From NCBI GenBank assembly GCA_002502215.1, contig DAPT01000099.1, forward strand, positions 1 through 34,412: DNA of 34,412 bases, given 5' to 3'. Source of the DNA: Euryarchaeota archaeon UBA124. GTDB lineage: Archaea > Thermoplasmatota > Poseidoniia > Poseidoniales > Poseidoniaceae. Below the pieces are notes generated by a model. It ran no database searches. It worked only from the letters and a program-made list of their open reading frames with translations, and had not been told where the DNA came from. The position numbers and the translations under genes were made by a program. Shown here piece by piece: positions 1 to 7,643 of this stretch (position 1 is its first letter; every line of letters starts with the position of its first letter).

Positions 1-840
1 GTCGGCGAGTTCAATACCATCCATCAACGATCGATACTGAGGGGAGAAAAGACACGAACCACCCCATGCAGCATCAACGTGCATCCACAATTCGTATCTG
101 TGCGCTATCTCAGCAATTTCTCGAAGTGGGTCAAAACTACCACGAACGGTTGTCCCACTCGTAGCGAGAACTGCAAAAGGTATCTGTCCATTGTCCAACG
201 CCCGCTCAATTTCTTCCTTAAGTGAATCCGCTCGCATTTGCCCTTGTTCATTGCATCGAATTTTAATGAGGTTCGATTGGCCTATACCAACGACGTTCGA
301 AGCGATGTTGAATGAGTAGTGGGACTCCTCTGAAACAAAGGCGACCATTTTGGTTCCATCAAAACCCGTTTGACTTGACAGAGGGACTTTCGACTGCCGG
401 GCGCACAGCAGACCAAGCATGTTCCCATTTGATCCACCCGTTGTAAGGGTTCCTTGGCTAGTGCCGAAATCTGCAAGCTCGGCCATGCGCTTGAGGATTG
501 AGGATTCGATTAGGGTTGCAATTGGCGCAATTTCATAGGTGTACATGGCTGTATTTGTGGCTGCTGTTACAAGCTCACCTGCGATGGAGGCGATGGAGAG
601 TCCCCCCCACAGCGGATTCATGAAGCCAGGAGCCGTGGTGCGAACTGAATGACTGAGTACAGACTCGATGTCGTCGAGTGCGGATTCGAGCCCACGCCCT
701 TCCATTGGCAGTTTTAGATCGGAAGTTCGGAGAAGGGAATCGTGAGTTTGCTGGGATCGAATTCGAACATCACTTTGGCTTGAATCCAGGAAGATTTTCA
801 CCCGAGAGAGGACCTCATCGAGGAACGTTTCCGTGTCCAT
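1..840 (-). CDS. Group II PLP-dependent amino acid decarboxylase, C-terminus cut off by the window
   Basis: I read 280 codons without a stop, from an ATG at 840 to the window edge. The family decarboxylates amino acids such as glutamate, cysteine sulfinate, aspartate or tyrosine with pyridoxal phosphate. Visible motifs are an N-terminal FMNPLWGG segment (residues 73-80), TYEIAP (101-106), TGGSNGN (134-140), His174 in the SHYS segment where the cofactor ring stacks, ATSGTT (226-231) and HVDAAWGG (254-261), whose Asp256 should hold the pyridine nitrogen. The lysine that binds the cofactor lies beyond the window. The FMNPLWGG and TYEIAP segments resemble glutamate and cysteine sulfinate decarboxylases; in archaea such enzymes also make beta-alanine from aspartate or tyramine from tyrosine. 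Substrate cannot be settled here. The gene is divergent from thiR, with 118 bases between the starts. Confidence 0.9.
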   Translation of the reverse strand, partial: MDTETFLDEVLSRVKIFLDSSQSDVRIRSQQTHDSLLRTSDLKLPMEGRGLESALDDIESVLSHSVRTTAPGFMNPLWGGLSIASIAGELVTAATNTAMYTYEIAPIATLIESSILKRMAELADFGTSQGTLTTGGSNGNMLGLLCARQSKVPLSSQTGFDGTKMVAFVSEESHYSFNIASNVVGIGQSNLIKIRCNEQGQMRADSLKEEIERALDNGQIPFAVLATSGTTVRGSFDPLREIAEIAHRYELWMHVDAAWGGSCLFSPQYRSLMDGIELAD

Positions 841-901
841 GTATCGGCTTCAATCGAAACCGGTCTTTGAACGTGGTCATCTATGCGCCAACATTTTGTC
901 T

Positions 902-914
902 ATGCATTTTGCAT
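902..914. promoter_or_regulatory. Inverted repeat in the decarboxylase/thiR divergent promoter region, candidate ThiR operator
   Basis: The 118-base intergenic region holds a perfect 5-3-5 inverted repeat, ATGCA TTT TGCAT, 45 bases upstream of the thiR start. Between it and the start is an AT-rich stretch, TTGAATAA at about 930-937, at the distance expected for a TATA box of a nearly leaderless archaeal transcript. The position just upstream of the promoter of a regulator gene suits autoregulation, but binding is inference. I saw no TPP riboswitch (THI-box) here. Confidence 0.35.
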
Positions 915-958
915 CATTCATTACATACATTGAATAACCGAGGTGTTCAGCGATAACC

Positions 959-1822
959 ATGTTAGGAAACACTGGTGACGCTTGGTTGAATCGACTGCAC
1001 ATGCAACTCGCTCGAGAACTGCGAGGTCAAGGTTGGTCGCAAATGAACATTGCATCAATGCTCGGTACAACGCAGAGTACAATATCAAGACAGTATCAAA
1101 AACCAATCGCAGAATTACCGGGCTCAGCCGATGAATTAACGATTGATGGCTGGGCAAAAGAGATTGCTGGTGGTTTACTCTCCGTTGGCCAGAGCGACGA
1201 GTTGCTTCGACAGAGATTTATCGTTGAATTTCAGTTTACAGGCAATCAAGTACTTCGTTTCGATAAAACGCTCACGGGTATGGACCTTGAAATTGACCAG
1301 AACGAGCACGCTCTCATCCGTCGGCTTGAATGGGCCATTGGCCGGCTCGACTCTCGCTTGATTATGCCCGTTCTGCCCAAGGTTGGAATGAACATTGCCG
1401 CATGTCTAAATTCAGCAACGTCAGTTGAAGACGTCGCTGCTGTTCCTGGAAAGATAACAGCCGTTGAAAACGAACTCAGAACACACGGAAAACCACAATT
1501 TGGCTCATCAAAACACTTGGCGCAGATGCTCTTAGAGGTTAAGAAAAACGATTCATCCAAATCTGCGATCATTAACATACGGCCTCCCGGCGACCATGAG
1601 GGGACGGACATCGACGCCGTGCAAGAAGCGTGCAACCTCTTGTCATGGGAGTTAGCAGATGCAGACCGCACTGGATTAGAAGATTCAAATTCGCAGATCG
1701 ATGTTATCCTCGACATAGGAGACTTCGGCTGGGAGCCATCGCTCTATGTTTTGGGAGCAAGCCCATTGGACGTTGTCGACAGATGTCATACTCTGATCAA
1801 GACTCTGGAGGGATTGGAATAA
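959..1822 (+). CDS. thiR: HTH-ThiN transcriptional regulator, ThiR type
   Basis: Residues about 12-50 form a helix-turn-helix: a REL segment, then WSQMNIASMLGTTQSTISR, typical of XRE-like DNA-binding domains. Residues about 130-285 form a ThiN domain, seen in VLPKVGMNIAACL, SVEDVAAVPGKI, KPQFGSSKHLAQMLLEV and the late WEPSLYVLG. ThiN is the archaeal thiamine-phosphate synthase module. When fused to an HTH without the ThiD kinase it is known as ThiR, a repressor that senses thiamine phosphates. Here it heads an operon of thiamine ABC transporter genes, which supports that role strongly. The 287-residue length fits an HTH-ThiN protein. The ATG at 959 gives the full HTH. The 3' end overlaps the thiB start by 40 bases. 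A remaining enzymatic activity in the ThiN domain is not excluded. Confidence 0.85.
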   Translation: MLGNTGDAWLNRLHMQLARELRGQGWSQMNIASMLGTTQSTISRQYQKPIAELPGSADELTIDGWAKEIAGGLLSVGQSDELLRQRFIVEFQFTGNQVLRFDKTLTGMDLEIDQNEHALIRRLEWAIGRLDSRLIMPVLPKVGMNIAACLNSATSVEDVAAVPGKITAVENELRTHGKPQFGSSKHLAQMLLEVKKNDSSKSAIINIRPPGDHEGTDIDAVQEACNLLSWELADADRTGLEDSNSQIDVILDIGDFGWEPSLYVLGASPLDVVDRCHTLIKTLEGLE

Positions 1823-2925
1823 TTCGAATCAGCCTTATCCTTTCAGTACTGTTGTTGGCTCCTTTGTCGGGCTGCCTCGGAACAATTGAGACTCTAGAGG
1901 AATGCGTTGTTTCCAACGGAACCGACGACAATCAACTCACGATCCTTACATACGACTCGTTTGCAATTCCCGATGAAGTACTCAACGAATTTACCAATCA
2001 GAGCGGTTATGAAGTTGATATTAAGCGTGAGGGTGATGCAGGGAGTGTACTCGAGAAGATGTTGTTGACCAGCGATGCCCCGCAGGCTGATCTCGCCATT
2101 GGTCTTGATAACACGTACTTGCAAACCGCTCAGGACAATTGCCTTGTTGCTCCGCACAACGCTGCGGTTCCGGATCTGAATCCGCTTACGCTCGTCCCAT
2201 ACGCAGAAGAAAGTGCCGTACCGTTCGATCATGGCTATATTTGCCTGAATGTCGACACTGAAGCATTGGATGAAAACAACCTATCCATACCAACAACGCT
2301 GGAGGAGTTAACCGATGAAGCGTGGAGAGGACGAACGGCGTTCCCAAGTCCGACAACATCGTCCCCAGGACGGGCTTTCATGACTGCAACCATCGACTAC
2401 TTTGAGCAAGAAGGTACCATTGACGCAATGACTTGGTGGGAGGACATGGCCAACAACGAAGCGATTTTCAAGCCAGGTTGGTCAGAAACCTACGAAATTC
2501 ACTACAGCGGTGGTTATGGAGTATGGGAAGAAGGTCATATTGGCGACGCATGGCTTACCGTATCGTACTGCCATTCGCCCGGTGTCGAAGCCTACTACGG
2601 TGGTAACTCCACCATATCAATGGCCTTGGACATCGATCATGCTTCCTTCCACCAAGTAGAATATGCAACAAAAATCAACGGTGGAGGAGACGCTCCAGCG
2701 GTTCGTGAATTCATAGAATTCTTGCTGAGCGAAGATGTTAACTCAGAAATGCCGTTTTACAACTTCATGTATCCTGTTCGAGATGGTCTGGATTTGCCCG
2801 AGACCGATGGATACCGCTACCACAGCCCCGTTCCATCCAATCCAGCTGAGGTCTCGAATGAACGCATCGCTGATGAAATGGAAGATTGGTTAGCAGCATG
2901 GAGAGATGCAACAGGATACCTCTGA
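1783..2925 (+). CDS. thiB: Thiamine-binding lipoprotein of an ABC importer (ThiB/TbpA)
   Basis: The open frame extends upstream to 1630, but the ATG at 1783 is the credible start: it gives a short N-terminus, a hydrophobic helix (residues 14-27) and a lipobox LSGC with the lipidated cysteine at residue 31. The product has 380 residues. The mature part matches the thiamine-binding protein family: LTILTYDSFAIPDEV near the start, a DLAIGLDN segment, VPFDHGYICLNVD, a late segment with NFMYPV, and the C-terminal WLAAWRDATG. The protein should be anchored outside the membrane and pass thiamine or its phosphates to ThiP. It overlaps thiR by 40 bases in another frame, so the two are co-transcribed and perhaps translationally coupled. 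Extra cysteines in the mature chain could form disulfides. Confidence 0.88.
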   Translation: MSYSDQDSGGIGIIRISLILSVLLLAPLSGCLGTIETLEECVVSNGTDDNQLTILTYDSFAIPDEVLNEFTNQSGYEVDIKREGDAGSVLEKMLLTSDAPQADLAIGLDNTYLQTAQDNCLVAPHNAAVPDLNPLTLVPYAEESAVPFDHGYICLNVDTEALDENNLSIPTTLEELTDEAWRGRTAFPSPTTSSPGRAFMTATIDYFEQEGTIDAMTWWEDMANNEAIFKPGWSETYEIHYSGGYGVWEEGHIGDAWLTVSYCHSPGVEAYYGGNSTISMALDIDHASFHQVEYATKINGGGDAPAVREFIEFLLSEDVNSEMPFYNFMYPVRDGLDLPETDGYRYHSPVPSNPAEVSNERIADEMEDWLAAWRDATGYL

Positions 2926-2934
2926 GTTGACACC

Positions 2935-4662
2935 ATGAAATCCACCGTTTTCCGAACGGTTCCCGTGGTTCTGTATCTTTCGATGATTCTGTTGCCACTT
3001 TTGTTAGCAGTCGATCGATTGATGCTCGTAACTGGTTCAAATCCGTTTGAATCGATGTATCTTATCGATGAACATCCATTTGGAGCTGAAGCACTCAGGT
3101 TCACGTTCATACAGGCATTCCTTTCAGCAGTCCTCACATTGGTCATCGGAATTCCAATCGCTTGGTGGCTTGGACGTTATCAATGGAGATTCATTGGAAT
3201 AATTCGAGCGGCATTGACCTTACCGTTTGTCACTCCATCGATTGTTGCAGCGATGGGATTCTTGGCTTTAATCAGGAAGGACGGTGTACTCCATTCAATT
3301 GGCATCGATTTGCGGACCGAAACTGGATTCATCGGCGCCTTGTCGTCAAGCACTGGCATCGAGAATTCAGGACACATCATCGCTTTGCTTGTTGCACATG
3401 CCTGGTTTAATCTTGCACTTGTTGTTCGCTTTGTCGAACCAAAAATTGCCACGCTGCCACCCAGATATGAGGATGCTTTTCGCATGTTACCCGCCGGAGA
3501 ATCAACACTCAATCGACTTACACAATTTTGGTGGCCGATGCTGAAGATTCCAATCCTCTCCGCCTTCACGTTCACATTTCTCTTCTCGTTCACATCCTTT
3601 GCCCTGGTTCGTTGGCTTGCCCCCGACATGTGGACACTGGAAGCATTGATGGCGACCGTTGGTGGCTCGGCTGGTATTCCAAATTATAGGCTCGATGTAA
3701 GTCAATTTGTCCTCGGCGCTTCGACTCTTCAAGCAATTGTGTTGATCGCTGCTCTGAGTCTATCAGGTCGCTTACAGCAACGAAATTCTCGAGAGATTGA
3801 GCTCGTTTCAGAAGGTTACTCTCGAACCACAATCGGCCGACCAGGTCTTTTGCCTCGCATTGGTATTCTCTTTGCCACCGTGTTTGCGCTTGCACCCCTT
3901 GCTAGCATGGCCCTTGCATCGGTCAGAATACGCAATCGTACAACGGAATCATACCGCTGGAGTTTCGAAGCATGGCAATCTGCGTTCCAAGGCGACTTAT
4001 CGTATGCATCCGTTCCAGAAGCACTAACCAACTCACTCGTGTACGCACTTGGATGCCTTCTGATATCGTGCATCTTGGGTTTCTTTGTCGCACACAGCAT
4101 TCATGCACTTGAAAAGCAAAAGCGATACAAACTCGCCCAAATGCTCGACGTTATGTCAATGCTACCGCTTGCGGTTTCTGGAGTAATGGTCGGAATCGGG
4201 GTCCTGCTTGGTGTACTGAAAATTTGGCCTGCACTTTTCAGTTTCTATGGCTTGCCGATGTTGCCCCATGCTATGTTGACGACACCGTTTGTAATTCGGA
4301 TTCTGCTACCTGCAATGCGAGAAATCGATTCTGATTATGATGCGATGGGGATGGTTCTTGGCTACAATTCAACGCAACGTTTTTTCAAAATTAAAATCCC
4401 GTTATTGAAACCACAAATTGTTGTGGCCTCTGCTCTGTCTATGGCCTTCTCACTCGGGGAATTTGGTGCTTCATGGGTTGTCCTGCGTTCTGGCGCATGG
4501 GATACGTTACCCATTTTGGTCGATCAGCTCATGTCTCGCCCGAAATACTTCGAATTGGTTACACCTACTGCGATGGCGGCTGCTACTGTTTTGATGTTCA
4601 CAACCTTCCTACTGTTTGTTATCGCTGAACGATTTCGTGCGCACAGAGGGGGAGGGTTCTGA
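2935..4662 (+). CDS. thiP: Thiamine ABC transporter permease (ThiP)
   Basis: The 575-residue integral membrane protein has two tandem permease halves, as in ThiP (usually about 530 residues) and related ferric and spermidine permeases. Each half carries an EAA-type coupling loop: one at about residue 177 (YEDAFRMLPAGE), the other at about residue 467 (YDAMGMVLGYN). Many hydrophobic helices are visible, around 12. It forms the translocation channel and contacts the ATPase ThiQ through the two EAA loops. It begins 9 bases after thiB and its stop shares one base with the thiQ start codon (TGATG), so it is surely in the same operon. Substrate assignment comes from the ThiB neighbour and the ThiN-type regulator. 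The ATG at 2935 is directly followed by a short basic N-terminus and the first helix. Confidence 0.87.
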   Translation: MKSTVFRTVPVVLYLSMILLPLLLAVDRLMLVTGSNPFESMYLIDEHPFGAEALRFTFIQAFLSAVLTLVIGIPIAWWLGRYQWRFIGIIRAALTLPFVTPSIVAAMGFLALIRKDGVLHSIGIDLRTETGFIGALSSSTGIENSGHIIALLVAHAWFNLALVVRFVEPKIATLPPRYEDAFRMLPAGESTLNRLTQFWWPMLKIPILSAFTFTFLFSFTSFALVRWLAPDMWTLEALMATVGGSAGIPNYRLDVSQFVLGASTLQAIVLIAALSLSGRLQQRNSREIELVSEGYSRTTIGRPGLLPRIGILFATVFALAPLASMALASVRIRNRTTESYRWSFEAWQSAFQGDLSYASVPEALTNSLVYALGCLLISCILGFFVAHSIHALEKQKRYKLAQMLDVMSMLPLAVSGVMVGIGVLLGVLKIWPALFSFYGLPMLPHAMLTTPFVIRILLPAMREIDSDYDAMGMVLGYNSTQRFFKIKIPLLKPQIVVASALSMAFSLGEFGASWVVLRSGAWDTLPILVDQLMSRPKYFELVTPTAMAAATVLMFTTFLLFVIAERFRAHRGGGF

Positions 4663-5393
4663 TGAGTTTAATCGTTCAAGACCTCGATGTTTCCTTCGGT
4701 GCAAACACCGTTATTTCAAACCTTAATTTTGAGATGAAATCAGGTGATATTGTGGCAATAATCGGCCCGAGTGGCTGCGGTAAGACAACCCTGCTGCGAG
4801 CTATTTCTGGCCTTTTGAAACCAACCAAGGGAACCATCGTTCTCAATGGGAAAAACATCGAAAAACAGCCATGCGAGCAACGGGAAGTCGGAATGCTCTT
4901 CCAGCGGCCAGTCCTTTTCCCATTCAAAGATGTGCTCGGTAACGTCTTGTTTGCATACAAACGAAAGAAGGATGCGGATATGGACCAAGTCAATGCGATT
5001 CTTGGCGAATTAGGTCTAACCGGTAAAGAGAATCAGGCAATTGAAACACTTTCTGGTGGTGAGGCTCAGCGTGTTGTGCTTGCACGTGCACTGCTGACCC
5101 ATCCACGATTGATGCTGCTCGATGAGCCACTCTCGGCGCTCGATGTCGATCTCCGGAGAAAAATTGCGCATGAAATCCGTTCGGTACTCAAGGCCAGAGG
5201 CATACCTGCGATTCATGTAACCCATGACCCTGAAGAAGCTGCCATCATCGGTGATCAAGTCTTACATTGGAAGGATTTACAATCCAGCGATGACAGCCTG
5301 AACGAACATTCACAATCGAATACCCAGATAATGGGAGAGCCCTCTTCAGCCCCGCCAAATAGCATCACAGAACAAGACACCAACGACGATTAG
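4662..5393 (+). CDS. thiQ: Thiamine ABC transporter ATP-binding protein (ThiQ)
   Basis: This 243-residue ABC ATPase drives the ThiBP importer. All motifs are intact: Walker A GPSGCGKTT (35-43), Q-loop Gln81, signature LSGGEAQR (130-137), Walker B LMLLDEP (150-156), and the switch histidine at 188 (VTHDP). ThiQ-type ATPases are short, and this one ends soon after the nucleotide-binding domain. The last 40 or so residues are a polar, Ser/Asn/Gln/Asp-rich tail with no recognisable domain. The start codon overlaps the thiP stop by one base. It is the last gene of the thi operon; the next gene starts 74 bases downstream with its own Shine-Dalgarno-like sequence. Confidence 0.87.
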   Translation: MSLIVQDLDVSFGANTVISNLNFEMKSGDIVAIIGPSGCGKTTLLRAISGLLKPTKGTIVLNGKNIEKQPCEQREVGMLFQRPVLFPFKDVLGNVLFAYKRKKDADMDQVNAILGELGLTGKENQAIETLSGGEAQRVVLARALLTHPRLMLLDEPLSALDVDLRRKIAHEIRSVLKARGIPAIHVTHDPEEAAIIGDQVLHWKDLQSSDDSLNEHSQSNTQIMGEPSSAPPNSITEQDTNDD

Positions 5394-5435
5394 GAAACGG
5401 AAGTCTCTTTTCGACCGCATGGTTCATTGGAGCGA

Positions 5436-5458
5436 CCTCGTAGCCGTTCCTAACGAGG
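5436..5458 (+). other. Small inverted repeat before the PAP2 gene
   Basis: CCTCGT and ACGAGG form a perfect 6-base stem around an 11-base loop. It ends 9 bases before the ATG and just upstream of the GAGGGAG Shine-Dalgarno-like sequence. It could be a weak terminator for the thi operon or affect translation of the next gene, or it may be chance. Confidence 0.2.
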
Positions 5459-5467
5459 ACGAGGGAG

Positions 5468-6154
5468 ATGGCGGAGAACAACTGGCCCCTGATTGATCGA
5501 TGGTGGCCTCAGCGAGAAGATTGGTCCCGGTTCAAGTACGGCAGCTTTCTTCTGTCCCTGTTCTTGGTCTTAGGTGCGCTTCCCTACGGCCTTATCAATC
5601 GGTTCTCGGCTTGGAGAGGAACCAGCACGCTTGCTGTTGACCTGCCCATCGATTTCGACTTGCCCTTCGTACCTTGGATGGTTGTCCCCTACTATTCGTT
5701 CTACTTGTACTTCCCTTGGGCTGCTTGGATGGGGGCATCGGATCGACACAGAAAGAACGGACTGGTGTTCTTTCAACGACTTATCGCATCAGCGTGGGTG
5801 GCTTTCATCATCTTCCTGATCTTCCCTGTGGAAATTGAACTCCGCTCGCAAGCCTACGGTGCAGAAGGTCTGTTTGGCTTGATGATGAGTGCGCTCCACG
5901 AGGCGGATGCTCCGTACAACGCCTGGCCATCCATCCACGTCTTGCTAAGCATCCTCGTAGTGTTTTTCGTTCGCTTCGTAGAGATAGAAAATGGGACTTG
6001 GACCCACGTTCGTTCCTTCATAGCGTGGACCTCATGTGGCTTATTGGTGGCCTCAACGGCTCTCATTAAGCAACACTACGTGTTCGACGGTATCTCAGGC
6101 ATCGCCCTAGCAATAGGATTGTGGTACGGTTGGATACGACCTGCACTCAACTGA
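5468..6154 (+). CDS. PAP2-superfamily membrane phosphatase or phosphotransferase
   Basis: The 228-residue protein has several hydrophobic helices and the two C-terminal PAP2 signature blocks: PSIH at residues 154-157 (family form PSGH) and a block ending KQHYVFDG, with His203 and Asp207 as the expected nucleophile and its partner. The first PAP2 block (K-x6-RP) is not evident. This arrangement is seen in the inositolphosphotransferase/Aur1-like branch (PAP2_3), which acts on lipid phosphates or transfers phospho-head groups at the outer membrane face. Substrate is unknown; lipid phosphate or polyprenyl phosphate are options. The ATG at 5468 is preceded by GAGGGAG. The gene converges on the thioredoxin-CcdA gene, and their ends overlap by 8 bases. 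Confidence 0.75.
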   Translation: MAENNWPLIDRWWPQREDWSRFKYGSFLLSLFLVLGALPYGLINRFSAWRGTSTLAVDLPIDFDLPFVPWMVVPYYSFYLYFPWAAWMGASDRHRKNGLVFFQRLIASAWVAFIIFLIFPVEIELRSQAYGAEGLFGLMMSALHEADAPYNAWPSIHVLLSILVVFFVRFVEIENGTWTHVRSFIAWTSCGLLVASTALIKQHYVFDGISGIALAIGLWYGWIRPALN

Positions 6155-7613
6155 AAAAAGTGCTGACAGCCTCGGCGTTGGTCAGGTAAATTGTGAGCCC
6201 GACACCAGCCATGATCATCATCCACGAACCGACCATCTTGATCATTCCAGTCATTCGTCGCAAGAAGTTAATCATAACCTGTCGTCCTAATCCGACCAAT
6301 ACTGTGACGAGAATCATTAGAATCAAGAGTCCGAGCATGAGTCCCGACAAGCCCGAAAGCGTCGCACTGGTTCCAAGCGTTCCGAGGAAGATGACGAAAG
6401 GTAGGACTGCAGCAGCGGTGCAATCTATGGAGGCTGCAGCATATCCGATACCGTAGAGATACATGTTACGCCGGGGCGTGAACGTGTCGTCCATTTCCGT
6501 TGTCGACCATCGGTCGACAAATTTTTGCACGAAGCCAAGAACGTGCGATGTGATTCCCAGCAACATGATCGAACCAAGAACAACCAAAAGTATTGCAATT
6601 CCAATGGCAATGATGTGAATCATACCCGATTGGGCAAAGGCTTCACCCATCGCAAATGCGATGATTCCGATGATGATGAAGAACGTCCACATTCCCAATC
6701 CAGCAAGCGCACCAATGACCCATGAGGACGGCATTGCATTCTTCAACTTCCCTTCCTTGATGAGTTCGTCTTCTCGAGCTCCGAGACTCAGGTAATACGA
6801 AATAAAACCAGGCAGTACTGGGAAAGCACATGGCGAGAAGTAAACAAGGATGGAGAGAATCATTCCTAGAATGAAGACGGCAACAAACGAGGTTGACGGT
6901 TCTTCCCAAGCGATACGATCATCCATGGTGAGCAATGCATCGCCCGTTATTGCTTTCTCGACAGACGAATCGAAATCGCCCCAACCGCCAATCGGTGTTC
7001 CTGTCGCTTGTCGTTCAACGATGTAGCCTTCGACGTCGATGACCAAAACAACGGGAATTTGACCCGTTCCCGCGGTTGTGAACAACTTCTTCGGGTCGGT
7101 TGTCGAACCGTTCTCGAGAATCGCTGCTTCTGTTGAGCCGAGTCCGGTTGGATACAATGGAACTGTGTACTCGCCACCGGATTCATTCAGATAGGCCAAG
7201 GATTCCTGATACCAAGCGCCGTAGCCAAAAATGTGGAACCCTACACCGTTGGCATCTGCCGTTGCTTTCCAATCAGCCATGTTTTTCTCAAGATGCGCCT
7301 GAACTGCGTGACAATTCGAACAATCGTGCGCCATTAAATCGAGAATGATAACATCCCCTCGCATCTCGGAGAGTCGAATCTCTCCGTCAGAATTGGTATA
7401 GTTCTCTTCAATTCCAGTCCTGTTCAGACTTTGAATAATGATTTCTGGTATAGGAGCGGGTTCTGCATCCGACTCAAAAATCTCGTCCATGCTATCGAAC
7501 AGGGACAAGCCTGCATACGCAATTACACCGAAAAGAACAACGGCGACACCAAATGCTTTCCACGTTTCGGAACGCTTGAATACACCCCAATCGGCCTGGT
7601 CAAGCATGCCCAT
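6147..7613 (-). CDS. Thioredoxin-like domain fused to a CcdA/DsbD-type transmembrane domain
   Basis: The 488-residue protein starts at the ATG at 7613 (a second ATG lies at 7607; the frame is open to a TTG at 7637). It has an N-terminal helix (about 20-40) and an extracytoplasmic thioredoxin-like domain with a CSNC redox pair (about residues 98-101). From about 245 on, a polytopic domain carries the two CcdA cysteines in FSPCAFPVLPG (about 262) and SIDCTAAAVLP (about 398). CcdA/DsbD proteins carry electrons from cytoplasmic thioredoxin across the membrane, for cytochrome c maturation or reduction of exported disulfides. Here the partner thioredoxin is built in at the N-terminus, the reverse of DsbD, whose thioredoxin domain is at the C-terminus. 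It is probably last in an operon with pdxT and the radical SAM gene; the gap to the latter is 30 bases. Confidence 0.85.
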   Translation of the reverse strand: MGMLDQADWGVFKRSETWKAFGVAVVLFGVIAYAGLSLFDSMDEIFESDAEPAPIPEIIIQSLNRTGIEENYTNSDGEIRLSEMRGDVIILDLMAHDCSNCHAVQAHLEKNMADWKATADANGVGFHIFGYGAWYQESLAYLNESGGEYTVPLYPTGLGSTEAAILENGSTTDPKKLFTTAGTGQIPVVLVIDVEGYIVERQATGTPIGGWGDFDSSVEKAITGDALLTMDDRIAWEEPSTSFVAVFILGMILSILVYFSPCAFPVLPGFISYYLSLGAREDELIKEGKLKNAMPSSWVIGALAGLGMWTFFIIIGIIAFAMGEAFAQSGMIHIIAIGIAILLVVLGSIMLLGITSHVLGFVQKFVDRWSTTEMDDTFTPRRNMYLYGIGYAAASIDCTAAAVLPFVIFLGTLGTSATLSGLSGLMLGLLILMILVTVLVGLGRQVMINFLRRMTGMIKMVGSWMMIMAGVGLTIYLTNAEAVSTFFS

Positions 7614-7643
7614 GTGTCTTCCATTCACTGATTGCAAATGAAC

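Noticed and set aside
841..958. TPP riboswitch (THI-box) before thiR
   Set aside because: I looked for the conserved CUGAGA-type core and paired arms and found none; regulation by the HTH-ThiN protein is a sufficient explanation.
1630..1782. Upstream extension of the ThiB reading frame (51 extra residues)
   Set aside because: It lies inside thiR, is rich in Arg and Cys without family match, and would place the lipoprotein signal in the middle of the chain.
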